Assembly (NCBI RefSeq): GCF_000503215.1
Contig: NZ_AYTD01000013.1
Coordinates: 248,001 to 312,000, forward strand
Source: Pseudomonas canadensis
GTDB lineage: Bacteria > Pseudomonadota > Gammaproteobacteria > Pseudomonadales > Pseudomonadaceae
DNA: 64,000 bases
Direction: 5' to 3'
A program made the position numbers and the translations under genes. A model generated the notes under the pieces. The model ran no database searches, was not told the origin of the DNA, and worked only from the letters and a program-made list of their open reading frames with translations. Every line of letters starts with the position of its first letter. Positions within the stretch are counted from its first letter, which is position 1. Shown one piece after another: positions 43,259-52,551 of this stretch.

Positions 43259-44017
43259 TCAACGCGCGGCCTTGCTCGCTGGCGCGGCAGATTGCTCACG
43301 AATCGCCCGCTGGGTATCCAGCACCTTGGCCAAGGCATGTTCCGCCTCAGGGCTTTGCTGCGGCACGCGAATCGCTGCCGACACCAACGTGATCAACTTG
43401 GCCATCACCTCGGCATCCGTGGCCGGGCGGCCCAGGCTCATGGAGTTCATCAGCAGGCGCAGTTCGGTACCGGCCATCACCCCGGAAATCGCCTTGAGGG
43501 CAAATTGCAGGCGCACGCCGAGTTCATTGCGCGGCAGGTCCGGCAGGGCCAGGGCAAAGGCTTCGAAGAACCGCTGGAACACCGGCTGGTAGTGAACCTT
43601 GAGGTATTCCTGGATGAACGGCGACGTGTCGCTGTACACCCGCCCCAGGAAACGGATGAATGAACGCCCTTCCCCACTGGCGCTGGCGGGATCGCTGCGC
43701 TCCAGGCCCATGGCCGGGGCAAACAGCACGCCGAGCAACGTGTCGCAGTCCAGAGGGCCGTCGGACTCGGCCTCACAACGCGCGAGCAGTTCCAGGCGCT
43801 GCTCGTTGAGCGGTTCCAGGCGCTGCTTGAGCAGGGTCTGCATCAGGGAGTCCTTGTCCCCGAAGTGGTAGTTCACCGCAGCCAGGTTCACCTGGGCACG
43901 CTCGGTAATCTGCCGAAGCAGAACGGCGTCGTAGCCATACTTTATGAAGAGAGCCTCTGTCGCATCCAGCAATCGAGTCTTGGTGATGTTTGGAGCGCTG
44001 ACTTTCTTCGCGACCAT
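43259..44017 (-). CDS. TetR/AcrR-family regulator
   Basis: A 252-residue regulator. N-terminal HTH: TKTRLLDATEALFIKYGYDA, then ITERAQVNLAAVNYHFGDKD (about residues 12-57). The ligand domain is long (CerR/YbiH-like). It diverges from a four-gene tripartite efflux operon and is the likely repressor of it. The ATG at 44017 starts the conserved N-terminus; a 61-codon longer reading is rejected. An AAATATTGTTT half-pair lies 16 bp upstream (44034-44044). Confidence 0.9.
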   Translation of the reverse strand: MVAKKVSAPNITKTRLLDATEALFIKYGYDAVLLRQITERAQVNLAAVNYHFGDKDSLMQTLLKQRLEPLNEQRLELLARCEAESDGPLDCDTLLGVLFAPAMGLERSDPASASGEGRSFIRFLGRVYSDTSPFIQEYLKVHYQPVFQRFFEAFALALPDLPRNELGVRLQFALKAISGVMAGTELRLLMNSMSLGRPATDAEVMAKLITLVSAAIRVPQQSPEAEHALAKVLDTQRAIREQSAAPASKAAR

Positions 44018-44033
44018 AGAAGTTCCACGTAGG

Positions 44034-44267
44034 AAATATTGTTTAAAAAAATAATTTGATTTTTTATACCGGGGCCCTCGCTCGAAAGCAAGTAGTGACA
44101 CACCGCCATATGATCGAAAGCCTTGGCCGACGGGCTCGTCGGAGGCGGGCAAGCGGGTTTTGTTCAACCTCCCGCGCCCTTGGGGCAGGCCTTTTCCCAA
44201 GCTGAAACCGCTCTACATCGACGGCTGGCGAAGCGGCTGGAAGGCGGTTAGTATTCAAACAATATTT
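44034..44267. promoter_or_regulatory. divergent AT-rich control region with paired inverted 11-mers
   Basis: AAATATTGTTT at 44034-44044 and its exact reverse complement AAACAATATTT at 44257-44267 sit at the two edges of the region between tetR and the exporter operon. Such a pair could be a two-site operator for the TetR protein. The binding assignment is inference. Confidence 0.5.
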
Positions 44268-44377
44268 TAAAAACAAGAAACAAAAACCGGTCCATGGCGC
44301 ACCCTGAGGCGTCCCCTAACTTGTTACAAGGCTTTACCGGGGACGATGACGACGGCGTCGAGACTGAAGGCGTATTC

Positions 44378-45082
44378 ATGACAGATACCCCCGCGCACCC
44401 AGGCTTGATCTCCCTGCAAGGCATCGGCAAACACTATCTGCTGGCCGGGCAGCACCTGTCCATTCTCAATGATGTGTGCCTGTCCATTGCCCGCGGCGAC
44501 AGCTGCGGCATCCTCGGCGCCTCCGGCTCTGGCAAAAGCACGCTGCTCAATATCCTTGGCCTGCTGGACCTGCCCAACTGCGGCCAGTACCACTTTGCCG
44601 GCCACGATATCTTCAACGCCACGCCCGATGAACTGGCGGCGATCCGCAATCAGCAGATCGGTTTTGTGTTCCAGAGCTTCAACCTGTTGCCACGCCTCAG
44701 CGCCCTGGACAATGTCGCCCTGCCCCTGAGTTATCGCGGCGTATCGCGTCATGAGTCGGTGGAGCAGGCCCTGCGCATGCTCGAACAAGTCGGCCTGGCC
44801 GACCGCGCCCACCATCGCCCCGCCGACCTCTCCGGTGGCCAGCGTCAACGCGTCGCCATTGCGCGGGCACTGGTGGGCAAACCCTCGGTGATCCTCGCCG
44901 ACGAACCCACCGGCAACCTCGACAGCACCACGGCCCAGGACATCATGGACCTGCTGCTGGCGCTGAACCGTGAACAACAAGTCACCCTGATCATCGTCAC
45001 CCACGACCCCCACATCGCCGAGCGCCTGGACCGCAAGATCCTGGTGCGTAACGGCGTGGTGCAAGAGGCCGGGCGCCCATGA
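44378..45082 (+). CDS. MacB/LolD-type ABC transporter ATPase
   Basis: A 234-residue ATPase of the MacB/LolD group. Walker A GASGSGKSTLLN, Q-loop FVFQSFNLLPRLSALDNVAL, signature LSGGQRQRVAIARAL and Walker B VILADEPTGNLDS are all present. The ATG at 44378 has AAGG upstream; an in-frame ATG at 44294 lacks a ribosome-binding site. It overlaps the permease gene by 4 bases. With the three following genes it forms a MacAB-TolC-like exporter; the ATPase and permease are separate, unlike fused MacB. Confidence 0.92.
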   Translation: MTDTPAHPGLISLQGIGKHYLLAGQHLSILNDVCLSIARGDSCGILGASGSGKSTLLNILGLLDLPNCGQYHFAGHDIFNATPDELAAIRNQQIGFVFQSFNLLPRLSALDNVALPLSYRGVSRHESVEQALRMLEQVGLADRAHHRPADLSGGQRQRVAIARALVGKPSVILADEPTGNLDSTTAQDIMDLLLALNREQQVTLIIVTHDPHIAERLDRKILVRNGVVQEAGRP

Positions 45083-46296
45083 TCGAGCGGGTAAAGAGCA
45101 GCCTGCGGGTTGAACAGAACCTCAGCCAAGTGCTGCATGAAGCGTTCGTCAGCCTGCGCACCCTGGGCAAGCGCTCGATTCTGGCCTTGCTGGGTATCGT
45201 GATCGGCAGTTCGTCGGTGGTGGCGCTGATCAACATCGGGCATAACGCGTCGGTGGATGCCGCGATGATCTTCAAGGACATGGGCACCGACACCCTGATC
45301 GCTCAGTTCCCCCCCAAGGGCGCCAGCACTGTGCCGATGCCCGCCCGCCTCGACCTCGACGCCATGCGCCAGACGGTGCCTGGCATAGCCCATATCGGTG
45401 CTCTCACACTGTTCAGCGGGCCCATCGTATTCCATGGCCGTACCGCCAACGCCAACTTCGTGGGCAGTACACCGGACATCAAGGATGCGATGCGCCTAGT
45501 GGTGCAGCGGGGGCGTTTCCTGTCGAGCTTCGATGTCAACGAAACCTACGGTGTGATCGGTGACCAAGTGGCCCAGTCATTGAGTGCGCCGGGCGACCCC
45601 TTGCAAGTGGGCGATCGCGTGCGCATCAACGACTACCTGTTCCTGATCGTGGGCATCCTGCGCAGCCAGCCACGGGCGATGCTGATGCCAGTACAGGCCA
45701 ACGAGTCGCTGTTCATTCCCGCCGAAGGCATGCGCCGCATCTATGCAACACCGCAGATCGGCAACCTGATCATTCGTGCAGCGCCCGGCCAGGACATGGA
45801 GCGCGTCGCCAAAGAAGCGGTCGCCGCGCTGAAACCCCAACTCCCCGACCACGATGTGGACATCCAGGTGCCCCAGCAAATGATCGACGGCATGACCCGG
45901 CAAAGCCGCACATTCGCCTACCTGCTGCTGGCTTTGGGCGCGATCTCACTGGTGGGCGGTGGTGTGGGGGTGATGAACGTGATGCTGATGAACGTCTCTG
46001 AGCGCCGCCGCGAGATCGGCATCCGCATGGCCCTCGGCGCCCGCCAGCGGGATATCCGCAACCTGTTCCTGCTCGAAGCCGTGACCCTCACCGCCGTCGG
46101 CGCCCTCTGCGGCGCGGTGCTGGGCATGACCGCTGCCTGGTTGTACGCCTGGCTGTCGGGCTGGGCGTTTGCGCTGGCGGTGGCCGCCTTGCCGCTGGGG
46201 GTGGGCAGTACCTTGCTGGTAGGGTTGTTCTTCGGCATCTACCCAGCGGTGTCGGCCTCACGCTTGCAGCCGGTGGAGGCCCTGCGCGATGAATAA
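45079..46296 (+). CDS. MacB-type ABC transporter permease
   Basis: A 405-residue FtsX/MacB permease with one N-terminal helix (KRSILALLGIVIGSSSVVAL), a periplasmic MacB_PCD domain and three C-terminal helices (FAYLLLALGAISLVGGGVGV, then MNVMLMNVSERRREIGIRMA, which is the family hallmark). It works with the preceding ATPase as a mechanotransmission-type exporter. It overlaps both neighbours, so translation is coupled. Confidence 0.93.
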   Translation: MIERVKSSLRVEQNLSQVLHEAFVSLRTLGKRSILALLGIVIGSSSVVALINIGHNASVDAAMIFKDMGTDTLIAQFPPKGASTVPMPARLDLDAMRQTVPGIAHIGALTLFSGPIVFHGRTANANFVGSTPDIKDAMRLVVQRGRFLSSFDVNETYGVIGDQVAQSLSAPGDPLQVGDRVRINDYLFLIVGILRSQPRAMLMPVQANESLFIPAEGMRRIYATPQIGNLIIRAAPGQDMERVAKEAVAALKPQLPDHDVDIQVPQQMIDGMTRQSRTFAYLLLALGAISLVGGGVGVMNVMLMNVSERRREIGIRMALGARQRDIRNLFLLEAVTLTAVGALCGAVLGMTAAWLYAWLSGWAFALAVAALPLGVGSTLLVGLFFGIYPAVSASRLQPVEALRDE

Positions 46297-47767
46297 ATGG
46301 CTCTGGCTGCTCGCATTCTTCAGCCTGCCCGGCACGGCCGCCGACGTGGTGATCAAGCCATCGGCGCCCAGTAGCACCCGCAGCGGCTATGACCGCAGCG
46401 TCTCGTTGAATGCTCAGGTCACCAGCCTGACACTGGGCGATGCGGTGTACCTGGGCTTGCGCAATAACCCGGCGATCCGCAGCGCCTACCTGCAACGGGT
46501 GGCGCAAAAATTCGACCTGCGGGTGGCCGAAGATGTGTTCAACCCCAAGCTCACCCTCAACAGTTATTACCGCACCAACCGTGGCTCCGCCGACAACACA
46601 CGCAATGCCAACCTCGCGCCGGCCACCAGCCTGCTCAGCGAATACGGCACGCGCCTGAGCATGGCCTGGACCCAGCAACTGAACACCGCCGACCGCGCCG
46701 GCCGTTACCGCAGCGACGGCCTCGACCTGGCGATCATCCAGCCGCTGTTGCGTGGCGCTGGCTGGGACGCCACCACCGCGCCGCTGCGCCTGTCGCGGTT
46801 GTCGGAACAGGCCAACCGCCTGAACCTCAAGGCCACCGTGGCGCAAACCATTAGCCAGATCATCGCCACCTACCGCGAACTGCTGCGTGCCCAGGAGCAA
46901 CTGAGCATCGTGCAGGACGCCCTCAAGCGCTCTGGCACCTTGCTGGAGGTGAACAAAGCGCTGATCAATGCCGGGCGCATGGCTGAGTTCGAAATCGTGC
47001 AGACCGAAGCCGATATCGCCACCCAGCAACTCGGCGTGGAAGAAGCGCAGAACCAACTGGACACCAGCCGCCTGGCCCTGCTGCGTCTGCTGGCCCTGGA
47101 CCTGTCCACGCCGGTTCGCGCCACCGAGGCCCTGGAGGCCCGGCCCATGCAGGTCGACAAGCGCCAGGCCTTCAACCTTGCGCAGACCCAGCAGCCGGAA
47201 TACCTGGCCGCGCTGCTCGGCAGCCAACAGGCCGACCTCAACCTGGTGATCGCCAAGGATTCCGGGCGCTGGCAGGTGGACCTGGTAGCCGGTGCCAATC
47301 AGATACGGGCCAACACCGATAACGACGCCGGCCGCTCCACCAACCGCACCTGGGACAGCTACGCTGGGGTGCAGGTGCAAATCCCCATCGGCGATATCAG
47401 CACGCGCCAGGCCGAAGTGCGTGCGCGGGTGAATGTTGAGGATCAGGAGATCCGTATCACCGATGCGCGCCAGGAGCTGGAGCGCAGCGTCAACAATGTG
47501 GTGCGCGACCTCGGCACCCGCTGGCGCCAATATGAAATCTCCCAGCGCGCCGTGGAGCTGTCGCGGCGCAAGATCGAGATCGAGCGGGAAAAACTTAGCG
47601 CCGGACGCTCCACCAACTTCCAGGTGCTGAGTTTCGAGACCGACCTGCGCAACGCCGAGAACGCGCAGCTCAATGCGCTGATCGCTTATTTGAACGCCCA
47701 GACCCAGCTTGACTTGACCCTGGGCATGACGCTGGAAAGTTGGGAAATCGCCCTCAATGACTACTAA
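46289..47767 (+). CDS. TolC-family outer-membrane efflux protein
   Basis: A 492-residue outer membrane factor. A signal peptide ends near GTAA-DV (residue 18), followed by paired coiled-coil blocks (LNLKATVAQTISQIIATYRE, EEAQNQLDTSRLALLRLLAL; DARQELERSVNNVVRDLGTR). It provides the outer-membrane duct of the exporter. It lacks a clear lipobox, so it is TolC-like rather than OprM-like. It overlaps the permease gene by 8 bases and the next gene by 11. Confidence 0.9.
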   Translation: MNKWLWLLAFFSLPGTAADVVIKPSAPSSTRSGYDRSVSLNAQVTSLTLGDAVYLGLRNNPAIRSAYLQRVAQKFDLRVAEDVFNPKLTLNSYYRTNRGSADNTRNANLAPATSLLSEYGTRLSMAWTQQLNTADRAGRYRSDGLDLAIIQPLLRGAGWDATTAPLRLSRLSEQANRLNLKATVAQTISQIIATYRELLRAQEQLSIVQDALKRSGTLLEVNKALINAGRMAEFEIVQTEADIATQQLGVEEAQNQLDTSRLALLRLLALDLSTPVRATEALEARPMQVDKRQAFNLAQTQQPEYLAALLGSQQADLNLVIAKDSGRWQVDLVAGANQIRANTDNDAGRSTNRTWDSYAGVQVQIPIGDISTRQAEVRARVNVEDQEIRITDARQELERSVNNVVRDLGTRWRQYEISQRAVELSRRKIEIEREKLSAGRSTNFQVLSFETDLRNAENAQLNALIAYLNAQTQLDLTLGMTLESWEIALNDY

Positions 47768-49004
47768 TCAGAAACGCCTGCTGGGCGCTGTACTTATCCT
47801 GTTGCTGGGCGGCGCGGGCCTGGCCTTGCGCAGCCCGGCCTCCAATCCCGCTGGCACCACCGAACAGTGGCTGGCCATCAAGCCCGACGCGCTGGTGCAC
47901 CAGATCGGCCTGGTGGGCAAGATCGAACCCGACACCACCATCACCCTCACCGCGCCGTTCGACGGCAACGTGCAAGCCAACCTGGTGGAGCAAGGCCAAA
48001 GGGTCGAGGCCGGCCAGGTGCTACTGCGCATGGACCCGGCCACCCTGGAGGTGCAACTGCGCGAGGCCCTTTCCGCCCAACTCAAGGCCCGGCGCACCGT
48101 GCAAGAAATGCAGGACTGGGACAACGGCCCCACCGTCAGCCGTGCACGTCGCAGCTTGCGCACGGCGCAAATGACCGCCGGCAATACCCAGCGCAAACTC
48201 ACCGAGAGCGAAAACCTGTTCCAGCGCGGCATCATCCCGCGCAACGAACTGGACGACCTCAAGCAGCAGACCCAGCAACAACAACTGGACCTCGCCTCCG
48301 CGCGCAGCGAACTGCAGCAGGCCCTCGACCAGGGCAAGGGCGAATACCGCCAGATCGCCGACATGGAACTGACCAATGCCACGGTCAAATACGACGCCCT
48401 GCACAAGCTGCTCGAAGGCCGGGAAATCAAGGCGCCGTTCTCCGGCATCGTGGTGCCGCCGCCCGGCAACAACTCACCCCAGGCTGGCGGCAACAACACG
48501 GCCCCGGTGCAGGCCGGCAGCAAGGTCAGCCAGGGTCAGGTACTGTTTGGCCTGGCGAACATCGAACGGCTTAAAATCGTCGCCAAGGTCTCAGAGCTGG
48601 ACATCAACCAGTTGCATCAGGGCCAGGCGGTGGAAGTGCTGGGGGATGGGTTTGACGGCGAGCGACTGAACGGCTCGGTCAGCGTGGTGAGCGGCTTGGC
48701 GATGGCCGGTGACGGCCAGGGCAGTGCGCAGTTTCCGGTGACCTTGTCGATCCCCAAGCTCACGCCGCAGCAGTTGCAACGGGTGCGCCTGGGGATGAGC
48801 GCGCGGTTGACCATCGTGACTTACAACAATGCGCAGGCGATGGTGATTCCGAGCCAGGCGATAGGGCCGGATATGACGGTTGAATACCGTGAGGCGATGG
48901 ATAAGCCGGTGGAGCGGGTGAAGGTGACGACCGGGCAATCGACCGCCCTAGGCGTCGAGGTCTTCGGCCTAAAGCCCGGTTTCGTGAACACCAACCCCCT
49001 GTAG
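47757..49004 (+). CDS. MacA/HlyD-type periplasmic adaptor
   Basis: A 415-residue membrane-fusion protein with an N-terminal anchor (KRLLGAVLILLLGGAGLALR), a biotinyl-lipoyl half (ITLTAPFDGNVQANLVEQGQ, then RVEAGQVLLRMDP), a long coiled-coil hairpin (about residues 105-205) and the second half IKAPFSGIVVPPPGNNSPQA. It bridges the permease and the TolC-like duct. Its last codon and TAG stop are supplied by a REP-like palindrome at 48998. Confidence 0.9.
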   Translation: MTTNQKRLLGAVLILLLGGAGLALRSPASNPAGTTEQWLAIKPDALVHQIGLVGKIEPDTTITLTAPFDGNVQANLVEQGQRVEAGQVLLRMDPATLEVQLREALSAQLKARRTVQEMQDWDNGPTVSRARRSLRTAQMTAGNTQRKLTESENLFQRGIIPRNELDDLKQQTQQQQLDLASARSELQQALDQGKGEYRQIADMELTNATVKYDALHKLLEGREIKAPFSGIVVPPPGNNSPQAGGNNTAPVQAGSKVSQGQVLFGLANIERLKIVAKVSELDINQLHQGQAVEVLGDGFDGERLNGSVSVVSGLAMAGDGQGSAQFPVTLSIPKLTPQQLQRVRLGMSARLTIVTYNNAQAMVIPSQAIGPDMTVEYREAMDKPVERVKVTTGQSTALGVEVFGLKPGFVNTNPL

Positions 49005-49023
49005 GAGCCGGCTCCTACAGGGT
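48998..49023. repeat. palindrome supplying stop codons to both convergent genes
   Basis: Perfect 26-bp inverted repeat with arms CCCTGTAGGAGCC / GGCTCCTACAGGG. The TAG in the left arm ends the adaptor gene at 49004, and the TAG read on the minus strand from the right arm ends the FAD-protein gene at 49015. It probably also terminates both transcripts. Confidence 0.92.
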
Positions 49024-50406
49024 GAGTCGTGCGGCCAGGGCCTTGGCTTGCAGCGCCACATCCGTCACTGCCGTGCTTTCCCACCACATCCCCCGCAAGG
49101 GCGGGCCCATGGCGAACAAGCGCTGGCTGACCTGCCCCTGGGCATCCACCACTGCCCCCGACGTATCCGCCGCAATCCCCAGCGCCAAGGGCCCAGGCTG
49201 GATCAGCCCACGCTTGAGCAATTGCTGGGGCAACGGCCGGGCCACGCGGCGCCAGTCGTATTCGATACCGCTGGAGTTGATCAGGGCCGCGCCGCAAACC
49301 CGCTTCACCGCCTGCTCGCCTCGGTGACGCACACCAATGGTCACGCCCTCGACCGAAGGTTCCAGGCCTTTGAACGACGCCGCCCGAATCCTCAACCGTC
49401 CTTCTTCATGCAACCGCGCCACCAACTGCGCGCTCAACGGCGGCGAACGGTGGTGATGGCTTTCCCACCACGGCCGCACATGGCGCACGAACTGACGTTT
49501 TTCGCGCTCACTGGCCTGGCTCCACAGCCGGCCGATATGCGCACGCACCGTGTCCAGCGGCGCCTGCCAATCGATGCCCTGTGCTTGCGCCATAGTGCAT
49601 TGCCGACGCACCTCGCGGAGTAATTGCCGAGGGCTACGCAGGCGGTGATCTTCGCCAAGGAAATCCACCCAGTTCGGCGGCTGCCGACGCACATGGGGCA
49701 ACAGGCCGTGGCGCGAGAAAATCTCGATGGGCCCGCGATGCCCAGCCTGTTCCAGGGACACCACGGCATCAACCATGGTCAACCCGGAACCGATGATCAG
49801 CACCGGCGCTTGCGGGTCAATCGCGGTCATGGCTTTCACATCCCAGGGATCCACCGCCGCCGCGTTCAACCCGCTGGACTCGGTCTGCGGTGTGCGCGCC
49901 GCCGGGAACATGCCGGTGGCCAGCACCGCACAACCGCCGCGCAATTGTTGGCCGTCATCCAGGGTGAGCAGTGCTGAACCTTCGTCCACCTGCAGGTCAA
50001 CCCCCTCAGCACGCACATGCTCGACGCTGGAGGCAGACTGCGCCTTCGCCTCGGCCAAGCGTTGCTGGGCGTACAAGCCAAATATCCCGCGCGGCGGGAA
50101 CAATTCGCTGATCGGCACGTGCTGCTGGCGCGACTCCGGCCAGCCGCCTGCGCCAATGTACTCGGTGAGCCATTGGGTCAAATCGTCGGCATTGTCCGGG
50201 TCGACACTCATGCGCGCCGCATTGCCGTTCAGGGTGTGGCCCAGTTCGACAGCACTGTAGGCCTCGCCCCGGCCGAGTTCGCCACGCGGCTCGATCACCA
50301 GGATCCGGCGCCGACCCGGCAGGCGCAGCAGTTGCACGGCCAGCATCGTGCCGCTCAGGCCGCCGCCGATGATCAGAACATCAGCGTTGCGGATGGATTC
50401 AGTCAT
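49015..50406 (-). CDS. FAD/NAD(P)-binding protein
   Basis: A 463-residue flavoprotein of the NAD_binding_9 type. It has an N-terminal Rossmann motif VLIIGGGLSGTMLAVQLL, then EAYSAVELGHTLNGNAARMS, and a second nucleotide motif VLIIGSGLTMVDAVVSLEQA near residue 203. It is the last gene of the ABC importer operon, 12 bp after the livF-like gene. A role in oxidising the imported compound is plausible but not shown by sequence. Confidence 0.85.
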   Translation of the reverse strand: MTESIRNADVLIIGGGLSGTMLAVQLLRLPGRRRILVIEPRGELGRGEAYSAVELGHTLNGNAARMSVDPDNADDLTQWLTEYIGAGGWPESRQQHVPISELFPPRGIFGLYAQQRLAEAKAQSASSVEHVRAEGVDLQVDEGSALLTLDDGQQLRGGCAVLATGMFPAARTPQTESSGLNAAAVDPWDVKAMTAIDPQAPVLIIGSGLTMVDAVVSLEQAGHRGPIEIFSRHGLLPHVRRQPPNWVDFLGEDHRLRSPRQLLREVRRQCTMAQAQGIDWQAPLDTVRAHIGRLWSQASEREKRQFVRHVRPWWESHHHRSPPLSAQLVARLHEEGRLRIRAASFKGLEPSVEGVTIGVRHRGEQAVKRVCGAALINSSGIEYDWRRVARPLPQQLLKRGLIQPGPLALGIAADTSGAVVDAQGQVSQRLFAMGPPLRGMWWESTAVTDVALQAKALAARLTL

Positions 50407-50418
50407 GCAGAGTCGCCC

Positions 50419-51186
50419 TTACTGTTTGCCCAGGTAAATGTCATGCAAGTCGCCCCGCGCCAACAGCTCAGCGGCGCTGCCGCTCAAGGCCACGCGGCCA
50501 GTATCCAATACGTAGCCGTGGGACGCATAGTTCAGTGCGACATTGATGTTCTGCTCGGCGATCAGGAAGCTCACCTGCTGCTCACGATTGAGCTGCGCGA
50601 TGATCTCGAAAATCTCCTGCACGATCATAGGCGCCAAACCCATGGACGGCTCGTCGAGCAGTACCAAAGTAGGACGCGTCATCAACGCCCGGCCGATGGC
50701 GACCATCTGCTGCTCGCCGCCCGAAGTGAGCCCGGCGCGAGTGTGGCGCTTGGTCTTGAGCCTCGGGAACCAGGTGTAGAGGCGCTCCAGGTCCTGTTCC
50801 ATGTCCTTGCGGCTCAAGCGCCGCACGAAGCCGCCGCTGCGCAGGTTGTCTTCCACCGTGAGTTGGCCGAACACATGACGGCCTTCCAGCACGTGGACCA
50901 TGCCCTTTCGCACGCGCTGGCTGGGATCGACACCGGCCAGGTCCAGGCCTGCATAGTCGATCACACCTCGGCTGACCTCCGCTCGCTCGGCCCGTACCAA
51001 CCCCGAGATCGCCTTGAGCGTGGTGCTCTTGCCGGCGCCATTGGCACCGAGCAAGGCGACGATGGCGCCCTTGGGTACGTGCAGCGACACCCCGGCTACC
51101 GCCAGGATTGCGCCGTCGTAGATCACTTCGATGTCGTTGACCGTCAACAGTGAAGGGCTGGCGGATTCAGCAGCGAGCTGGCTCAT
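50419..51186 (-). CDS. LivF-type ABC transporter ATPase
   Basis: A 255-residue ATPase of the branched-chain amino acid (HAAT) group. Walker A GANGAGKSTTLKAISG, signature TSGGEQQMVAIGRALM and Walker B LVLLDEPSMGLAPMI. It partners the livG-like ATPase at 54487. It is 3 bp after the binding-protein gene. The substrate is inferred to be an organosulfur or related acid, not an amino acid, from the co-regulated genes at 57448-60368. Confidence 0.92.
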   Translation of the reverse strand: MSQLAAESASPSLLTVNDIEVIYDGAILAVAGVSLHVPKGAIVALLGANGAGKSTTLKAISGLVRAERAEVSRGVIDYAGLDLAGVDPSQRVRKGMVHVLEGRHVFGQLTVEDNLRSGGFVRRLSRKDMEQDLERLYTWFPRLKTKRHTRAGLTSGGEQQMVAIGRALMTRPTLVLLDEPSMGLAPMIVQEIFEIIAQLNREQQVSFLIAEQNINVALNYASHGYVLDTGRVALSGSAAELLARGDLHDIYLGKQ

Positions 51187-51189
51187 GCT

Positions 51190-52530
51190 TTATTCATCCC
51201 CGGTGCAGGTGCGCGGCGTCAGGCCTTTTTCCTTGGCGAAAGCGGCGGACTTTTCATCGATCAACGGACGCAGCAACGCGCGGTCGGCAGCGATCCACTC
51301 GCTGATCAGCGTCCAGTTGGCGCCATCCCACTGCTGCACTCGCGCCGAACCGCCGCCTTCGTGGTCGCGGCACGACAGCTTGAGGTTCTGCATCAGCCCC
51401 AAGTAGCCCATGTCTTTCAAGCGGGCGTCGTCGATGTTCAGGTGTTCCAGGCCCCAGCGGCCCTCTTCGCCACTCAGCGGACGCTTGCCGAACTTGGCCT
51501 GGCCGGTGCGAATCGCTTCCACCGCCACAGCGGCGTTCACCAGGCCGGAGTTGTAGTAGACACTGCCGAAGTTCTTCAGGTCCTTGAGGTCGCTGTGGCC
51601 CTTGTCGAGGATGGATTGCTTGAGGCGTTTGTGGATTTCGAAGTCGGCACCCGCCGGGTAAGGTGTGAGCGCCAGGTAGCCTTTGGCCGAGCTGCCTGCG
51701 GGCAAGACGTCTTCGCTGGAACTGGCCCAGATGTCGCCGATGATGTGGTCCACCGGGAAGCCGAAGCGCGCGGCAGTCTTCACCGCGACCGGAGTAGATA
51801 CGCCCCAGGTACGCAGGAACACCCAGTCCGGGTTGGCCTGGCGCACCTGGCGCCATTGCGCGGACTGTTCGTTGCCGGGGTCAGCCACTGGAATCTGGAT
51901 GTTTTCAAAGCCGTACTTTTCCGCCAGCAATTTCAGCGGGCCGAGGGTTTCGCGGCCATAAGCCGAGTCGTGGTAGACCGTGGCGATTTTCTTGCCCTTG
52001 AGCTTATCGAAACCACCCTCGCGCTGGGCGATGTAGTTCACCAGGGTCGACGCCTCGCTGTAGAAGGTCAGCATCACCGGGAAGTTGTAGGGGAACACCG
52101 TGCCGTCGGTGGCTTCAGTGCGGCCGTAGCCGAGGGTGATCAGCGGGATCTTGTCCACTTCCGCGCGCTCGCTCAGGGCATAGGCTGCCGGTGCGCCGTT
52201 GGGCTGGTACACCGCGACCGGCGCGCCATCCAGGCCATTCTTGAAGCGCTCGTAGCACTCGATGCCCTTCTCCGCCGTCCACTCGGTCTCGCACTCCTGC
52301 CACACCAACTTGACACCGTTAATGCCGCCTTCGACCTCGTTGATGTAGCGCAGGTAGTCGATCATCCCGGCCCACACCTGCACGCCGCTGGACGCGTAGG
52401 CGCCGACGCGGTAGGTGGCCAGGGGAATGAATTGCTGGTCCGGCGAGGCCATCGCCTGGGGAACAGCACCGGCCAGGGCGGCCAGCGCAAATGCAGCGCC
52501 GACCAGGGAATGTTTCAAGGATGCACGCAT
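51190..52530 (-). CDS. periplasmic substrate-binding protein of the HAAT importer
   Basis: A 446-residue type I periplasmic binding protein with a Sec signal (FALAALAGAVPQAMA-SP, cleavage near residue 28) and the Leu/Ile/Val-binding fold (VWAGMIDYLRYINEVEGGIN, then GVKLVWQECETEWTAEKGIE). It is longer than LivK and resembles binding proteins from aromatic or amide uptake systems. The ligand is unknown. Confidence 0.9.
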   Translation of the reverse strand: MRASLKHSLVGAAFALAALAGAVPQAMASPDQQFIPLATYRVGAYASSGVQVWAGMIDYLRYINEVEGGINGVKLVWQECETEWTAEKGIECYERFKNGLDGAPVAVYQPNGAPAAYALSERAEVDKIPLITLGYGRTEATDGTVFPYNFPVMLTFYSEASTLVNYIAQREGGFDKLKGKKIATVYHDSAYGRETLGPLKLLAEKYGFENIQIPVADPGNEQSAQWRQVRQANPDWVFLRTWGVSTPVAVKTAARFGFPVDHIIGDIWASSSEDVLPAGSSAKGYLALTPYPAGADFEIHKRLKQSILDKGHSDLKDLKNFGSVYYNSGLVNAAVAVEAIRTGQAKFGKRPLSGEEGRWGLEHLNIDDARLKDMGYLGLMQNLKLSCRDHEGGGSARVQQWDGANWTLISEWIAADRALLRPLIDEKSAAFAKEKGLTPRTCTGDE

Positions 52531-52551
52531 GGGAATTCTCTTGAGGGAAGG

